A DNA stretch of 64,000 nt from Sphingomonas hankookensis (GCF_022664465.1 NZ_JAKREV010000005.1:124001-188000); one strand, 5' to 3'. Positions 37,790 through 46,278 are shown, numbered from the stretch's first letter. Notes: generated by a model not told the origin, from the letters alone. Program-made: numbers and translations.

Positions 37790-37865
37790 GCCGCTTTAGC
37801 TCAGTTGGTAGAGCATCGCATTCGTAATGCGGGGGTCACAGGTTCGAGTCCTGTAAGCGGCACCA
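37790..37865 (+). tRNA. tRNA-Thr, anticodon CGT
   Basis: GCCGCTT pairs with AAGCGGC as acceptor stem. The D arm is GCTCAGTTGGTAGAGC. The anticodon stem TCGCA...TGCGG is near-perfect with loop TTCGTAA, giving anticodon CGT (reads ACG). The T arm is ACAGG TTCGAGT CCTGT, and an encoded CCA ends at 37865. It is the last core feature; everything to its right is accessory in character, so its 3' side is a likely insertion site for mobile DNA. Confidence 0.97.
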
Positions 37866-37877
37866 CCCTTTCTGACA

Positions 37878-37913
37878 TTGCTACTTAGCGTCTTCGCTTT
37901 TGCTACTTTAGCG
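37878..37913. repeat. Two direct repeats just downstream of the tRNA
   Basis: TTGCTACTTAGCG (37878-37890) recurs as TTGCTACTTTAGCG (37900-37913), 22 bases apart, beginning 13 bases after the tRNA CCA. Short spaced direct repeats of this kind are what transposase-binding sites near Tn7-like ends look like, but no TGT terminus can be fixed. The rest of 37866-38085 has a hairpin (TTCGGCGATTTCGCCGAA, 37987-38004) and no gene. Confidence 0.45.
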
Positions 37914-38085
37914 AAGTTTGGAGGCCGAAGTCGGCAATGCGATGACTCGGGATCGGAAGTATTGGTCCTAAGCCGCCAGCGTATAGTTCGGCGATTTCGC
38001 CGAAAGCGACGCTCCGGCGCATTTCAATTTCGACACCGCGTGACTGCATCATGTATAGTTCAGCTACAACATGAGGAGTAACAAA

Positions 38086-38295
38086 ATGCCAGAATCTGAA
38101 AATCCCGACCGCGTAACAGCGGCGCTGCGCACGGTTCAAGGTATGTCCGACGAGGACTGGCGTCGGTTGATCGAAGTTTTGAAGGAGATCGACCCGGAAT
38201 TCTTTCGGGCGCCTACGAATCCTTTGACTGGCGAGACGATCATACCGAATGGCGTCATCGCGACACGGCCACCGCGGCATGACACGGGAGCCTGA
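38086..38295 (+). CDS. Hypothetical protein, 69 residues
   Basis: A small acidic protein (MPESENPDRVTAALRTVQGM, then SDEDWRRLIEVLKEIDPEFF) with no family I recognise. The first half is helical and the C-terminus is proline-rich. GAGGAG seven bases before ATG 38086 supports this start; ATG 38071 is in frame but has no such site. No neighbour on the same strand is close, so it is probably its own transcript. Confidence 0.5.
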   Translation: MPESENPDRVTAALRTVQGMSDEDWRRLIEVLKEIDPEFFRAPTNPLTGETIIPNGVIATRPPRHDTGA

Positions 38296-38372
38296 GCTAG
38301 ATGCGAATCGACGTGTTCGAGGCGGCGGTGTCCGCCCCGGATATGCTGATATCAACGTACGATGCAAAAGGG

Positions 38373-38407
38373 GCGGGCGGTCGGTCGTAAATCGACCGAC
38401 CGCCCGC
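38373..38407 (-). terminator. 15-bp perfect hairpin, probable terminator of the HhH gene
   Basis: GCGGGCGGTCGGTCG and its exact complement flank a TAAAT loop. On the minus strand CCCCTTTT follows the stem, so it can end the minus-strand transcript whose stop is 52 bases away. No T-run follows on the plus strand. The surrounding gap 38296-38458 holds no gene. Confidence 0.6.
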
Positions 38408-38458
38408 GATGCGGCCGCGATAATGGCTACATATCGCAAGTGCGGGTGATCATCGTTT

Positions 38459-38668
38459 TCAGGCGTCCCCGACCGTGAGGGGGGTGCTGCTCCCGTCGAC
38501 CTTGCCAGACAGGCCGGGGACCTCGTCCAACTGGCGGAGGTCGGTGAACCCACCCCGCTCCTCCCGGTAGCGGACGACCTCTGGGCCGTGGCCGCGCAGG
38601 CCGGCGACAGCGTCAAGTTCGTCGGCGGACGCGGTGTTCACGTCGACCGGGGTGCTGTTGCTGCTCAT
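38459..38668 (-). CDS. Helix-hairpin-helix (ComEA-like) small protein
   Basis: A 69-residue protein with a ComEA-type HhH repeat: VDVNTASADELDAVAGLRGHGPEVV, then YREERGGFTDLRQLDEVPGL. Such domains bind DNA non-specifically. There is no signal peptide or membrane anchor, unlike ComEA itself, so a role in uptake is unlikely. GAGGAG nine bases before the ATG supports the start. It is divergent from the channel-like gene. A hairpin with T-run follows its stop. Confidence 0.75.
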   Translation of the reverse strand: MSSNSTPVDVNTASADELDAVAGLRGHGPEVVRYREERGGFTDLRQLDEVPGLSGKVDGSSTPLTVGDA

Positions 38669-38787
38669 CCGACTTGTCTCCTCGGTTCGTTCCAGTGTGT
38701 TATCGACCCACGGCCGATCAATCTCATCCGTATCCGTCGCTCAACCATCGAATACGAAGAGATTTCCGTTATGGCGGAGAGACCCGG

Positions 38788-39471
38788 GTGGCGCACGGCG
38801 TCCAGGAATGGATACATGGGGTGGTGAATCTTCGGACCATCCTGCTCACGGCGCTTTCGCCCACATACGCTCTCGCCGACTGGCAGAAGCGCGGTCTCCG
38901 GCGGTTGGCCAGGGCGACGTTGATCAAGCGGAGGAACTGCACCTACCTGATCGTCGGCATCACCCTCGCGGTCGCGACGTTCATACTGACGTGGCGGGGC
39001 ACAGGTCACCCCAGTTGGGGCACGTGGTGGCCAATCCTTGGACTCTTGACCTGGTATCTCCTCGGACGATGCAACGAGGTCTTCCTGGCCTTCTATCTAG
39101 ACGCGTTCGACAAACTGCGGATCAACCGACGGCCGTCGAGCGCGCTGGCGTGGCCGACCCGTGTGCGTCTTGCGCTGAACAGCTACGCCGAACTGATCCT
39201 CAACTTCTCCGTCCTCTACGCGCTGCTGCCTGCCGACATGTGGCAATGCGGCGCGCCGCGGCCGGTCTCGTTCAATGATCTGCTGACCTACAGCGCGCTG
39301 ACGATCACGACGAGCGGGGGCGGCGGCTTCGTGGCCAGGCACTGGGTGCCGCAATTGCTGACGGTGTATGAGGTGATGTGCGGCCTGATCCTCCTGGTCG
39401 TCAGCTTCACGATCTACACGGGTCGAGGGCTGTCGAAGCGACCGGCGGGTAGGTTCGGCCCGAAACCGTAG
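38788..39471 (+). CDS. Ion-channel-like membrane protein with unusual filter
   Basis: A 227-residue membrane protein with about four hydrophobic segments (YLIVGITLAVATFILTW; WWPILGLLTWYLLG; LILNFSVLYALLPADMW; VYEVMCGLILLVVSFTIYT). Between the last two is FNDLLTYSALTITTSGGGGF. It is placed exactly like the pore loop of two-helix K+ channels (normally TTVGYGD), but here it reads TTSGGGG. Start: GTG 38788 with GGAGAG seven bases upstream; GTG 38821 or 38824 are alternatives. It ends two bases before the convergent tniQ gene, so it probably travels with the Tn7-like module. The function is a guess from topology. Confidence 0.6.
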   Translation: MAHGVQEWIHGVVNLRTILLTALSPTYALADWQKRGLRRLARATLIKRRNCTYLIVGITLAVATFILTWRGTGHPSWGTWWPILGLLTWYLLGRCNEVFLAFYLDAFDKLRINRRPSSALAWPTRVRLALNSYAELILNFSVLYALLPADMWQCGAPRPVSFNDLLTYSALTITTSGGGGFVARHWVPQLLTVYEVMCGLILLVVSFTIYTGRGLSKRPAGRFGPKP

Positions 39472-39472
39472 G

Positions 39473-41356
39473 TTATTCCGCAGCGTTTGCGATAGCGGGG
39501 ATGCGCCTGATCGCGTCTAGCGCGTCAGTCCGCCACCAGCCGAACCGATCGGACCGGGGGCATCCCTCCTCGTCCAGCCACTTCTCCAGCCTGACGCTGT
39601 TCACCCCGGTGCGTGCGCACAGCTCGGTGAGCGTGATACGGTTCGCCGCCAGCGCGAGCACCTTCTCCCAGTCCATCTCCCACTTGTCGTCGGCATCGGC
39701 GAACTCCTGCAGCAGGTGGGCATGCTTGCCGGGCAGGTTGAGGATCTCGAGGGCGTCGCGCTGCGAGCACGTCGGCGGCAGGACGGTGGGCGGAACCAAG
39801 GCTAGCGTGCGCAGCGAACGCGCGTCCCGCACGCCGATCCCGATCCTCCCCATCCGGTCGCCGGTGGCGGTGAACGCGATCGTGCCGTCCAGAAGGCGGT
39901 CCACGATGATGCCCCACGGCTTGAAGCCGCCGCCGATGGCGCGTGCGGCCCGGTGGAGCGCGACCGGGTCGACGATCGGGCTGACAAGAGGCGTGTCTTC
40001 ATCCGGCGCGACGGCGGAGGCCTCTGGATCCACGACCATCGGGAGCGCCGCCGCCCGCAGTGTGGCCTTGAAGCGGGCGAACTCCGCCCGGTGCAGCTGC
40101 GGATCGACGTAGTGGGCGATGACGTAGGGGTGGTCGGCGACCGATATGCCACGCGCGTCTGCGATCTGGGTGATGGCGTAGGCCGGCAGGTCGAGGCTAT
40201 CCGAGACCTTCTCCGCACTGATGCGGTTGGCAGCGAAGTCGTGGATGTGGTCCACTTCCGCCCGATCGAGGGTCGGAAAGACGCGGTTGGCGCGGATGCA
40301 GATGCGGGTCTGCAGGTGACCGTCGCGCCGCGCGGGCGCGAGGACCTGGAGCGGCCGGCCCATCAGCGCCGCCGCGTCCATCATCCCGATCTGTCCGGCC
40401 GGCGTCCCGCCGGATTCCGCCGTGATCGGGGCCAACGCGTCCTCGATGGCGGTGCGGACGGTCGGCGGCAGGATGTCGCTGGCCAGCGCCGGGATGTAGT
40501 CCGCGGTGCCGGTATAACGGACATTGGCGCGCGACCTCGAGCGGGTCGCGACCGCCGCCTGGAGAGCCGGGACGAGGGAGTCCGGCCACCTGCGGACGAG
40601 GCCCGCCGCCTCCGCCAGCGCGGTCGCGTACCGGCTGCGGTCACCGGACGGGATGGCCGCGCCGCGCTTCAGGCGATACCCCGTCGGGGACAGCGGCAGC
40701 AGCGCCAGCGCGAGCTCGAAGGCCATGCCGCCGTCCCATTCGGCGAGAGCGGGCGGCAGCATCGCTCGGGCGGCGTTGCGGCGGTCCCGGTCCGGATCGA
40801 GCAGGCCGATGAGGAAGCCAAGCCCATCGCGCAGCGGACCGTCCACCACATCGGCCGGCTGCCTGTCCAACCGGGTGTTGCAGCGGTCGCAGCGATGGAG
40901 GCTCCACGCCTGCCGCCAACCCTGCACCGTCCCGCAGGTGCATGCATCGACGAGGTATTCCCAGGTCTCCGTGCAGCACGGCACCATCATCAGCGACCAG
41001 AGCGCCCGGACGTGCGGGCTGATGCCGATGCTCGCCGGCGAGAAGCGGCGGCGCCGGAACGTCATCTCGTCGACGCGGACGGCGGCGCCGAAGAACTCGA
41101 TGAAGCCCGGGTCGTTCGCGGACGGGTGATAGCGATCGACCACCTCCTCGAGTGACACCCTGAGGATGTGCGCGAGCAGGCCCCTGTCCAGCGAAGGGGC
41201 GATCGCGGCGGTTGGGTTCTGCGCGTGCGGTGCCCCGACCTGCTCGAGGATGACGTGCGACGAGGGCAGGACGTTGCGGACCGCGGCGCGCGTGGCGAGG
41301 CTCATCAGGCTTTCGCCAGTGATCGGCGCGACGCGTAGGAGGACGGGGCCGGGCAT
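39473..41356 (-). CDS. tniQ: TniQ/TnsD-family target-selection protein
   Basis: TniQ/TnsD proteins recognise the insertion site and recruit the TnsC ATPase. The 627-residue product starts LRVAPITGESLMSLATRAA, the TniQ opening motif. It has a zinc-finger-like set C127, C128, C139, C141, H154, C156 and C159 (within CCTETWEYL, ACTCG and LHRCDRCN). A long C-terminal extension ends in helix-turn-helix-like ITLTELCARTGVNSVRLEKWLDEEG. The length favours a TnsD-like direct DNA binder rather than a short CRISPR-associated TniQ. It is the last gene of the tnsA-tnsB-tnsC-tniQ operon; four bases separate it from tnsC. Confidence 0.85.
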   Translation of the reverse strand: MPGPVLLRVAPITGESLMSLATRAAVRNVLPSSHVILEQVGAPHAQNPTAAIAPSLDRGLLAHILRVSLEEVVDRYHPSANDPGFIEFFGAAVRVDEMTFRRRRFSPASIGISPHVRALWSLMMVPCCTETWEYLVDACTCGTVQGWRQAWSLHRCDRCNTRLDRQPADVVDGPLRDGLGFLIGLLDPDRDRRNAARAMLPPALAEWDGGMAFELALALLPLSPTGYRLKRGAAIPSGDRSRYATALAEAAGLVRRWPDSLVPALQAAVATRSRSRANVRYTGTADYIPALASDILPPTVRTAIEDALAPITAESGGTPAGQIGMMDAAALMGRPLQVLAPARRDGHLQTRICIRANRVFPTLDRAEVDHIHDFAANRISAEKVSDSLDLPAYAITQIADARGISVADHPYVIAHYVDPQLHRAEFARFKATLRAAALPMVVDPEASAVAPDEDTPLVSPIVDPVALHRAARAIGGGFKPWGIIVDRLLDGTIAFTATGDRMGRIGIGVRDARSLRTLALVPPTVLPPTCSQRDALEILNLPGKHAHLLQEFADADDKWEMDWEKVLALAANRITLTELCARTGVNSVRLEKWLDEEGCPRSDRFGWWRTDALDAIRRIPAIANAAE

Positions 41357-41360
41357 CGCG

Positions 41361-42569
41361 TCAGCCGCTCACGCGCAGGCGAAGCGGGTTGTGGTCGATG
41401 GTGCCGTCCTGGATGCACCAGGCGTCGATGGCGGCCATGAGGCGGGCATGGCCGATGAACCGCTCCCCCGCGAGCAGCGTCGCCTCGAGCGCGGCTAGGA
41501 CGATGTTGTGGAACTCGCCGATCAGGCCGTTGCTCGCCTCGCAGAGGTCCTTCGCCAGCGTGGGCTCACCCAGCCCGGACAGTTCCTTCATGACACCCCG
41601 ACCGACCAGCTCCAGGTCGATCTGGTGGAGGAACTGCGTCCATACCTCGCGACTGCCCGCGTCGGTGTGGACGAACGGCTGCAGGACGACCTGCGGGAGG
41701 CAACGGTTTTTGAGTTCACGGTTGCGGGTGAAGAGCGTCTGCGCGTCCGTCGTGCCCATCAGGACGATCGGCACCCATCCCATGGTCAGGATGTTCTTGA
41801 TGGTGTTCGCGGCGTCCTCGGCGAGGTGCTTCTGCTTAAAGTGGTTCAGCTCGTCGATGACGAGGAGCTCGACCTCGAGCTCGTTGAGGGCGGTCTTGAC
41901 GCGCTCGAGCAGCAGTTCCGCCTCGCCGCGGGTGGAGTAGCCGTCACCGACCTCGTTGAGGATCGACGTGGCCAGGCTTTTCGGCGTTCCCGTGGTCGAC
42001 AGCGTCACGTGGAGGATCGGCTTCTTCCGAGGATCCCTGCCAGGCTGGCCTTCGACGTGCCGCTTGAGCAGCTTGGCGCACGTGCTCTTCCCCGAGCCGG
42101 ACTGGTTCAGGTAGCGGAACGCACGGCGCTGCTGGCCGGCGGGCTGCGACAGGCCCATGATGCGCAGCGTGTCCATCTGGCGGATGCACTCGACCTGTGC
42201 TGGCGTCGGCAGGACGATGTTCTCGAACGCCGCCATGCCCTCTCCTGCGATCTGGGCCAGGGATGATGGAGCGGTTACCGGGACCGCAGGAGTCGCGGGC
42301 AAGGCCGGTTGCGCCGGCGCCGCTTCCGTCGACACGGAGGTGAGATCCGACGACATGTTCGGCGTCGGCTCTTCGCCGGTGACGCAATCGTCGACGGCAT
42401 TCTCGTCCGGCTCTACGCACCGCGTGACCCCGGCACTCGACGCGCGACTCCTAGTGCCATGTTTTGATGGCATTGTGTTGGAGCGGGTGCGTCGACGGGG
42501 CGGCGGGGGTGCTGTGTCCGGCAGGGCTGCGTCGGATGCGGATTGACTCTTCTTCGAGGCGTTGGTCAT
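41361..42569 (-). CDS. tnsC: TnsC/TniB-like transposition AAA+ ATPase
   Basis: TnsC links the target-bound TniQ to the transposase and enforces target immunity. The 402-residue protein has a Ser/Pro/Ala-rich N-terminal tail of about 105 residues and then the ATPase. Walker A reads NQSGSGKST (Lys161; the first position is N instead of the usual G). Walker B is LLVIDELNHF (235-244). VLMGTTDAQTLFTRNRELKNR holds the sensor-1 and arginine region. ATG 42569 is chosen; the open frame further upstream lies inside tnsB. The gap to tnsB is 26 bases. Confidence 0.88.
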   Translation of the reverse strand: MTNASKKSQSASDAALPDTAPPPPRRRTRSNTMPSKHGTRSRASSAGVTRCVEPDENAVDDCVTGEEPTPNMSSDLTSVSTEAAPAQPALPATPAVPVTAPSSLAQIAGEGMAAFENIVLPTPAQVECIRQMDTLRIMGLSQPAGQQRRAFRYLNQSGSGKSTCAKLLKRHVEGQPGRDPRKKPILHVTLSTTGTPKSLATSILNEVGDGYSTRGEAELLLERVKTALNELEVELLVIDELNHFKQKHLAEDAANTIKNILTMGWVPIVLMGTTDAQTLFTRNRELKNRCLPQVVLQPFVHTDAGSREVWTQFLHQIDLELVGRGVMKELSGLGEPTLAKDLCEASNGLIGEFHNIVLAALEATLLAGERFIGHARLMAAIDAWCIQDGTIDHNPLRLRVSG

Positions 42570-42595
42570 CGTCGTCCTTCCCTTCACGTTGTCGT

Positions 42596-44920
42596 TTACT
42601 TGTAGCCCTGCCACTGGTGGCCAGCGTCCGACCCGCCCGGGTCCAGCCTGCGGGCGAGGTAGGCGGCGTCCTCCCGGTCCTGCCTCTCCTGCTGGGCCGG
42701 GGTGGTCTCGGGTTGGTCCTGGTTGGGTGCCGGGGTCCCGCGCCGATCGCGCTTTCCGCCAGCGTTGGCGCCACCACGGTTCGACGAGCGCGGCGCGATC
42801 CGGGTGGCGTCGCCGCGAGTGTTGGTCCGCAGGTCGTGCATGATCCTGCTCTCCATCCCCGAAACCGATCCGGCGACGCGCAGCACCTCGACGGAATCGC
42901 CCAGATAGGCGCGTCCCTCGGTGGAATCGGCGAGCCGGGCGGCCGCGTGGCGATCGGCCACCCCGGCGGCTGGAAGGACGGCATCGACCTCCTTGACGAA
43001 CCTCTCGCGCACGGAGAGCATGTCGTTCTCCTCGGCGAACGCGAGGCCGCGCGCCTTGGCGAAGGCCTTGATCTTCAGATGCAGCCAGAGCGGCAGTCCA
43101 TCGGAGTAACGGCGCATCGTGCAGGGGATCGGGACGTAGGTGACCAGATGCTCGTCGAAAAGCCATGCGCGACCGATGTCGTTCGGGTCGACCTTGATCT
43201 TGACGTTCTTGTAGGTCGGCTTCTTGGTCTGCGACGACGTACCCCGGGCTAGTGCCAGATGGTGCAGGATCTCGACGTTGGAATACGGGTAGCGCTCGTC
43301 GGTGTCGTCGCCGCCGTAGCTCAGGCCCTCGATCACCGCGCCCGCGCCGCGGAAGCTGGGGTAGTAGACGTTGCCGATGGCGCGCTCGAACTGATCGATG
43401 TCGTAGACCCAGTCGAGCCCGTGGGCGTTGCGCTGCTCAGTCCAGACGTCTAGCGGCGGGCGCTCGCCATGACCCGAGTGATCGTGGGTGTGGTATTTCG
43501 CCACGACCATGGCGAAGATCGACCGGAACTGCTCGATTGTCACGATCGCCTGCTTTGACGGATCGTAATCGAACTCCCGCATCAGCGGAATGTCCCAGGT
43601 GCCACCCGGAAGCATCTCGCGCAGGATGTTCTCGAGCGTGCCGATGCAACTTTCGACGTGCGGCTTGTGGGTCGGCTCCTTGCTGCCGGCGGCCCTGACC
43701 GCCTGGCCGATGTCGCCGCCCGCATCCTGGGCAGAACGTGCGGTCTGGTGCTTTGCGTGGTCGAGGACGGCGTGACCGACGATCTTGCCGCCTACTTCGG
43801 CCAGGTCCGGAAAGGTTTCGAACCCCTCGGGAATCCGCTTCGGGGTGGCGATGCTGAGCAGCGTCCGCATGTACGTCGCGTGGCCGGGCGGATCGAACGA
43901 GATGTCCCATCCGACGATCGCCCGCGTGAAGACGTCGAGCGCGATGGTGACGGTCGGAACGCCCACGGGAAAGCGGCGCACCGCATCGATGACGAAGACC
44001 ATCGGGAACGGGGTGTCGTCGATCTGGACGTATTCCAGGAAGCGCGTCGGCTCCTGGGCCACACCACCGCCGCCGTACCGCTGTCGAGCCGCCGCCTGGT
44101 TGTAGGCGATGCCCAGACCCTTGGCGCTCTTCGCCTTCCCGACCTCGTTGGTGAAGATGCGCCGCGTGCACATCTTCTTCTTCTTCGCCGGCTTGGCGAG
44201 CGCCTCCTGGAACTGGAACATCTCCAGCGGTTTGCCGAGCACGTAGCGCTCGACGTCGTCCTTGGCCTTGCGGAAGTAGGTGTTGACGAACTGCTTGGGC
44301 TTGGAGTGAAAGCTCAGCGCCCAGTGTCTGATGATCGCGAGGACGACGGGGTCGATCTTGCGGCGACGCGGACCAAGCCCGCTCTCCGACGCGAAGTCGG
44401 CGGGCCGGTAGTCGTTCGGAAGGCCGCGGGTGCGAACCCAGGTGCGAAAGGTCGTGTCGCTGGGCAGGCGGCCATATTCCGCCTTCAGCGCCGCGACGTC
44501 GTAATTGTCCTCGAACCAGGCATCGATGCCGCGTTTGCTGAGAGCGCATCCGTCGCCCGCGTGCCACTTCTTGATGGCGTCCTCGCGAAGCGTGAACCAA
44601 CGGTCGCGCAGCCTCTTCGAACCGTCCTTCGTCTGTGCCTTGACGAGATCTTCCCGCGTCATCTCCTTGCGCCGGGCACGGTTGCGCACGGCGCTCTGGA
44701 GCGGGTCCGAGCGCAGGACGAGGCGCTTGGTCGCCATGGCGTCGATGAACTGGGCCGTCGTCGGCCACATCGGCATGCCGGTGACCGGATCGGGCATCTC
44801 GAACATCCAGCCCGCGCCGTCCCCGACCATGTGTCGGCCGTTGATCGCGGAACCGCGATAGACGCACTCGCGCCCATCCGCGACGAACAGCGAGCCGATC
44901 ATCCTGGTCAGAGTGCTCAC
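42596..44920 (-). CDS. tnsB: TnsB-like DDE transposase (Mu/Tn7 type)
   Basis: TnsB binds the element's ends, cuts 3' strands and joins them to the target. The 774-residue protein has N-terminal HTH-like regions, then the RNase-H-fold core with a complete triad. These are D301 in VQIDDTPFPM, D387 in VLDHAKHQT and E423 in KPHVESCIGTLEN, i.e. the exact D-35-E spacing of this superfamily. A Mu-type beta-barrel follows (KVDPNDIGRAWLFDEHLVTY) and a basic, Gly/Gln-rich tail, probably for TnsC contact. Start GTG 44920 has GAGG seven bases upstream and lies eight bases after the tnsA stop. It looks fully functional. Confidence 0.92.
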   Translation of the reverse strand: MSTLTRMIGSLFVADGRECVYRGSAINGRHMVGDGAGWMFEMPDPVTGMPMWPTTAQFIDAMATKRLVLRSDPLQSAVRNRARRKEMTREDLVKAQTKDGSKRLRDRWFTLREDAIKKWHAGDGCALSKRGIDAWFEDNYDVAALKAEYGRLPSDTTFRTWVRTRGLPNDYRPADFASESGLGPRRRKIDPVVLAIIRHWALSFHSKPKQFVNTYFRKAKDDVERYVLGKPLEMFQFQEALAKPAKKKKMCTRRIFTNEVGKAKSAKGLGIAYNQAAARQRYGGGGVAQEPTRFLEYVQIDDTPFPMVFVIDAVRRFPVGVPTVTIALDVFTRAIVGWDISFDPPGHATYMRTLLSIATPKRIPEGFETFPDLAEVGGKIVGHAVLDHAKHQTARSAQDAGGDIGQAVRAAGSKEPTHKPHVESCIGTLENILREMLPGGTWDIPLMREFDYDPSKQAIVTIEQFRSIFAMVVAKYHTHDHSGHGERPPLDVWTEQRNAHGLDWVYDIDQFERAIGNVYYPSFRGAGAVIEGLSYGGDDTDERYPYSNVEILHHLALARGTSSQTKKPTYKNVKIKVDPNDIGRAWLFDEHLVTYVPIPCTMRRYSDGLPLWLHLKIKAFAKARGLAFAEENDMLSVRERFVKEVDAVLPAAGVADRHAAARLADSTEGRAYLGDSVEVLRVAGSVSGMESRIMHDLRTNTRGDATRIAPRSSNRGGANAGGKRDRRGTPAPNQDQPETTPAQQERQDREDAAYLARRLDPGGSDAGHQWQGYK

Positions 44921-44928
44921 AGCGGGCC

Positions 44929-45741
44929 TCAGAAGCGGATCAGGGAGGTGAAGGCGGGTTCGGGCAGCAGCCGCACGCGCGATTTGCCATGGAGGTGGAG
45001 GTCGAGGTCGACGTCTACGCGGCCGCGGCAGATCAGGGCGTGCGCCATCGCCGTCCCTCGACGACGATCGGGGTCGAGCGCCTCGCGCAGCTCGCGGAAG
45101 GTCGTGTCCGGGGTGCGCAGGACCAATTCCTCGAAGGCGTCGAGGCGGTCTCCGGGCACTGTCGCGGTCTGATGGGCGTAGATGTGGCCGAAGTTGATCT
45201 GCCGCTCGCCGCCGCCCCGGATCTGGCGTTCGTACATGACGCGCGGACGCCAGCCGATCGCGGCGGCGACGCGGAATGCGGCCTCCAGCTTGGCGCGTTC
45301 CTCGGGGTCGGCGAGGTAGGAGACGTCGGGCTTGCACTCGATTGCCTCCACATGGTCTCCACCCGGACCGCGCACGTGGCGCAGGTGGTCGATGATCCAC
45401 TCGGCCCGCCCGCCGCCATATGGGTAGCGGAGGCGCGCCCCTTGCGTCCGGTAGTCCAGGACCGAAGGACGCAGTTCACTGTCGACGATGAGGGCGTGCT
45501 CCGTGCCGCCTTCGTAGGGGTTGGAGAGCCCGGTCTTCGCCGAATGCTCTTCCCCGGTGTAGTGGCGGTGGGCGTCGCCCATGATTGTGCGGATCGGGCC
45601 GCCGTCGTCCGCCACGTAGATGCGCGCGCCGATCCGTGCCGCCGCCGCCGCGTCGGAGCCGTGCTCGACGAACGTGAGACGACGGCCGCCCTCGTCCTCA
45701 TCGGGGAACGTCTTCGGGAAGACCTCGGACTGGTGTGGCAC
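44929..45741 (-). CDS. tnsA: TnsA-like endonuclease
   Basis: TnsA cuts the 5' strands so that the element moves by cut-and-paste. The 270-residue product has the restriction-enzyme-like site E81 (GTEHALIVDSEL), D118 (AEWIIDHL) and E135-x-K137 (EAIECKPD), in the spacing of the TnsA family. A helical C-terminal domain follows (FEELVLRTPDTTFRELREAL). Start GTG 45741 has GGAG six bases upstream. First gene of the tnsABC-tniQ operon; all four appear intact. Presence of TnsA argues for simple insertion rather than cointegrate formation. Confidence 0.85.
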   Translation of the reverse strand: MPHQSEVFPKTFPDEDEGGRRLTFVEHGSDAAAAARIGARIYVADDGGPIRTIMGDAHRHYTGEEHSAKTGLSNPYEGGTEHALIVDSELRPSVLDYRTQGARLRYPYGGGRAEWIIDHLRHVRGPGGDHVEAIECKPDVSYLADPEERAKLEAAFRVAAAIGWRPRVMYERQIRGGGERQINFGHIYAHQTATVPGDRLDAFEELVLRTPDTTFRELREALDPDRRRGTAMAHALICRGRVDVDLDLHLHGKSRVRLLPEPAFTSLIRF

Positions 45742-45892
45742 TGCGTTCTCCGTCTTGGCGGGGGTGTGCGGCGGTGGGTGTCTGCGGCGGCGGCCGTCCG
45801 CAGGGAGGTATGGCGCGGGGGACGCAGGTCCCGAGGGTGCGACATCCTTATCCAGGATGCCGGGCCGCCCCGTCTGGTGCGGCCCGAGCGGA

Positions 45893-46165
45893 TCAGCCGA
45901 CGTACCAGGCTGTGATCAGGCGGGTGTACGGGTCTACGTCGACCTTCAGGTTGACGGGCAGGTGACGGAGCGTGCCATCGTCCTCGAGCATGAAGGTGCC
46001 GATCTGCGCTTTCCCCGACCGGTTTGCGCGACGCAGGCGCCGGCCGCTCACGATCTGCATTTCCTGGGGGATCCTCACCCCCCGGCCACGGTTGCCACCG
46101 AGGGCGGTGATCGCCTTGCGGGCGTTGCGGTTCTCGGTCGAAGCGGACATGCGGATGGTCTTCAT
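45893..46165 (-). CDS. Hypothetical small basic protein upstream of tnsA
   Basis: A 90-residue protein (MKTIRMSASTENRNARKAIT, then a Gly/Arg-rich stretch and the C-terminus DPYTRLITAWYVG) that I do not recognise. The high Arg/Lys content in the first half would suit nucleic-acid binding. AAGGA eight bases before ATG 46165 supports the start. A GGGCTGGGCT-type low-complexity repeat occupies its leader (46179-46219). A hairpin GGGCCGC...GCGGCCC lies just after the stop (about 45866-45890). The 151-base gap to tnsA has no gene. Confidence 0.5.
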   Translation of the reverse strand: MKTIRMSASTENRNARKAITALGGNRGRGVRIPQEMQIVSGRRLRRANRSGKAQIGTFMLEDDGTLRHLPVNLKVDVDPYTRLITAWYVG

Positions 46166-46278
46166 GGTCGTGTTCCTTCGGGTTGGGCTGGGCTGGACCG
46201 CGCTTGGCTGGGCTGGGCGATCGATCTCGTGCTCGGCGCGGAAGGTCGATTGCAGGCGGGCGGAGCGGTGGCGTTCGC

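Noticed and set aside
37903..38616. A 237-residue minus-strand frame right of the tRNA
   Set aside because: It runs across the 15-bp hairpin and over two genes with good ribosome sites; the product has no domain-like pattern.
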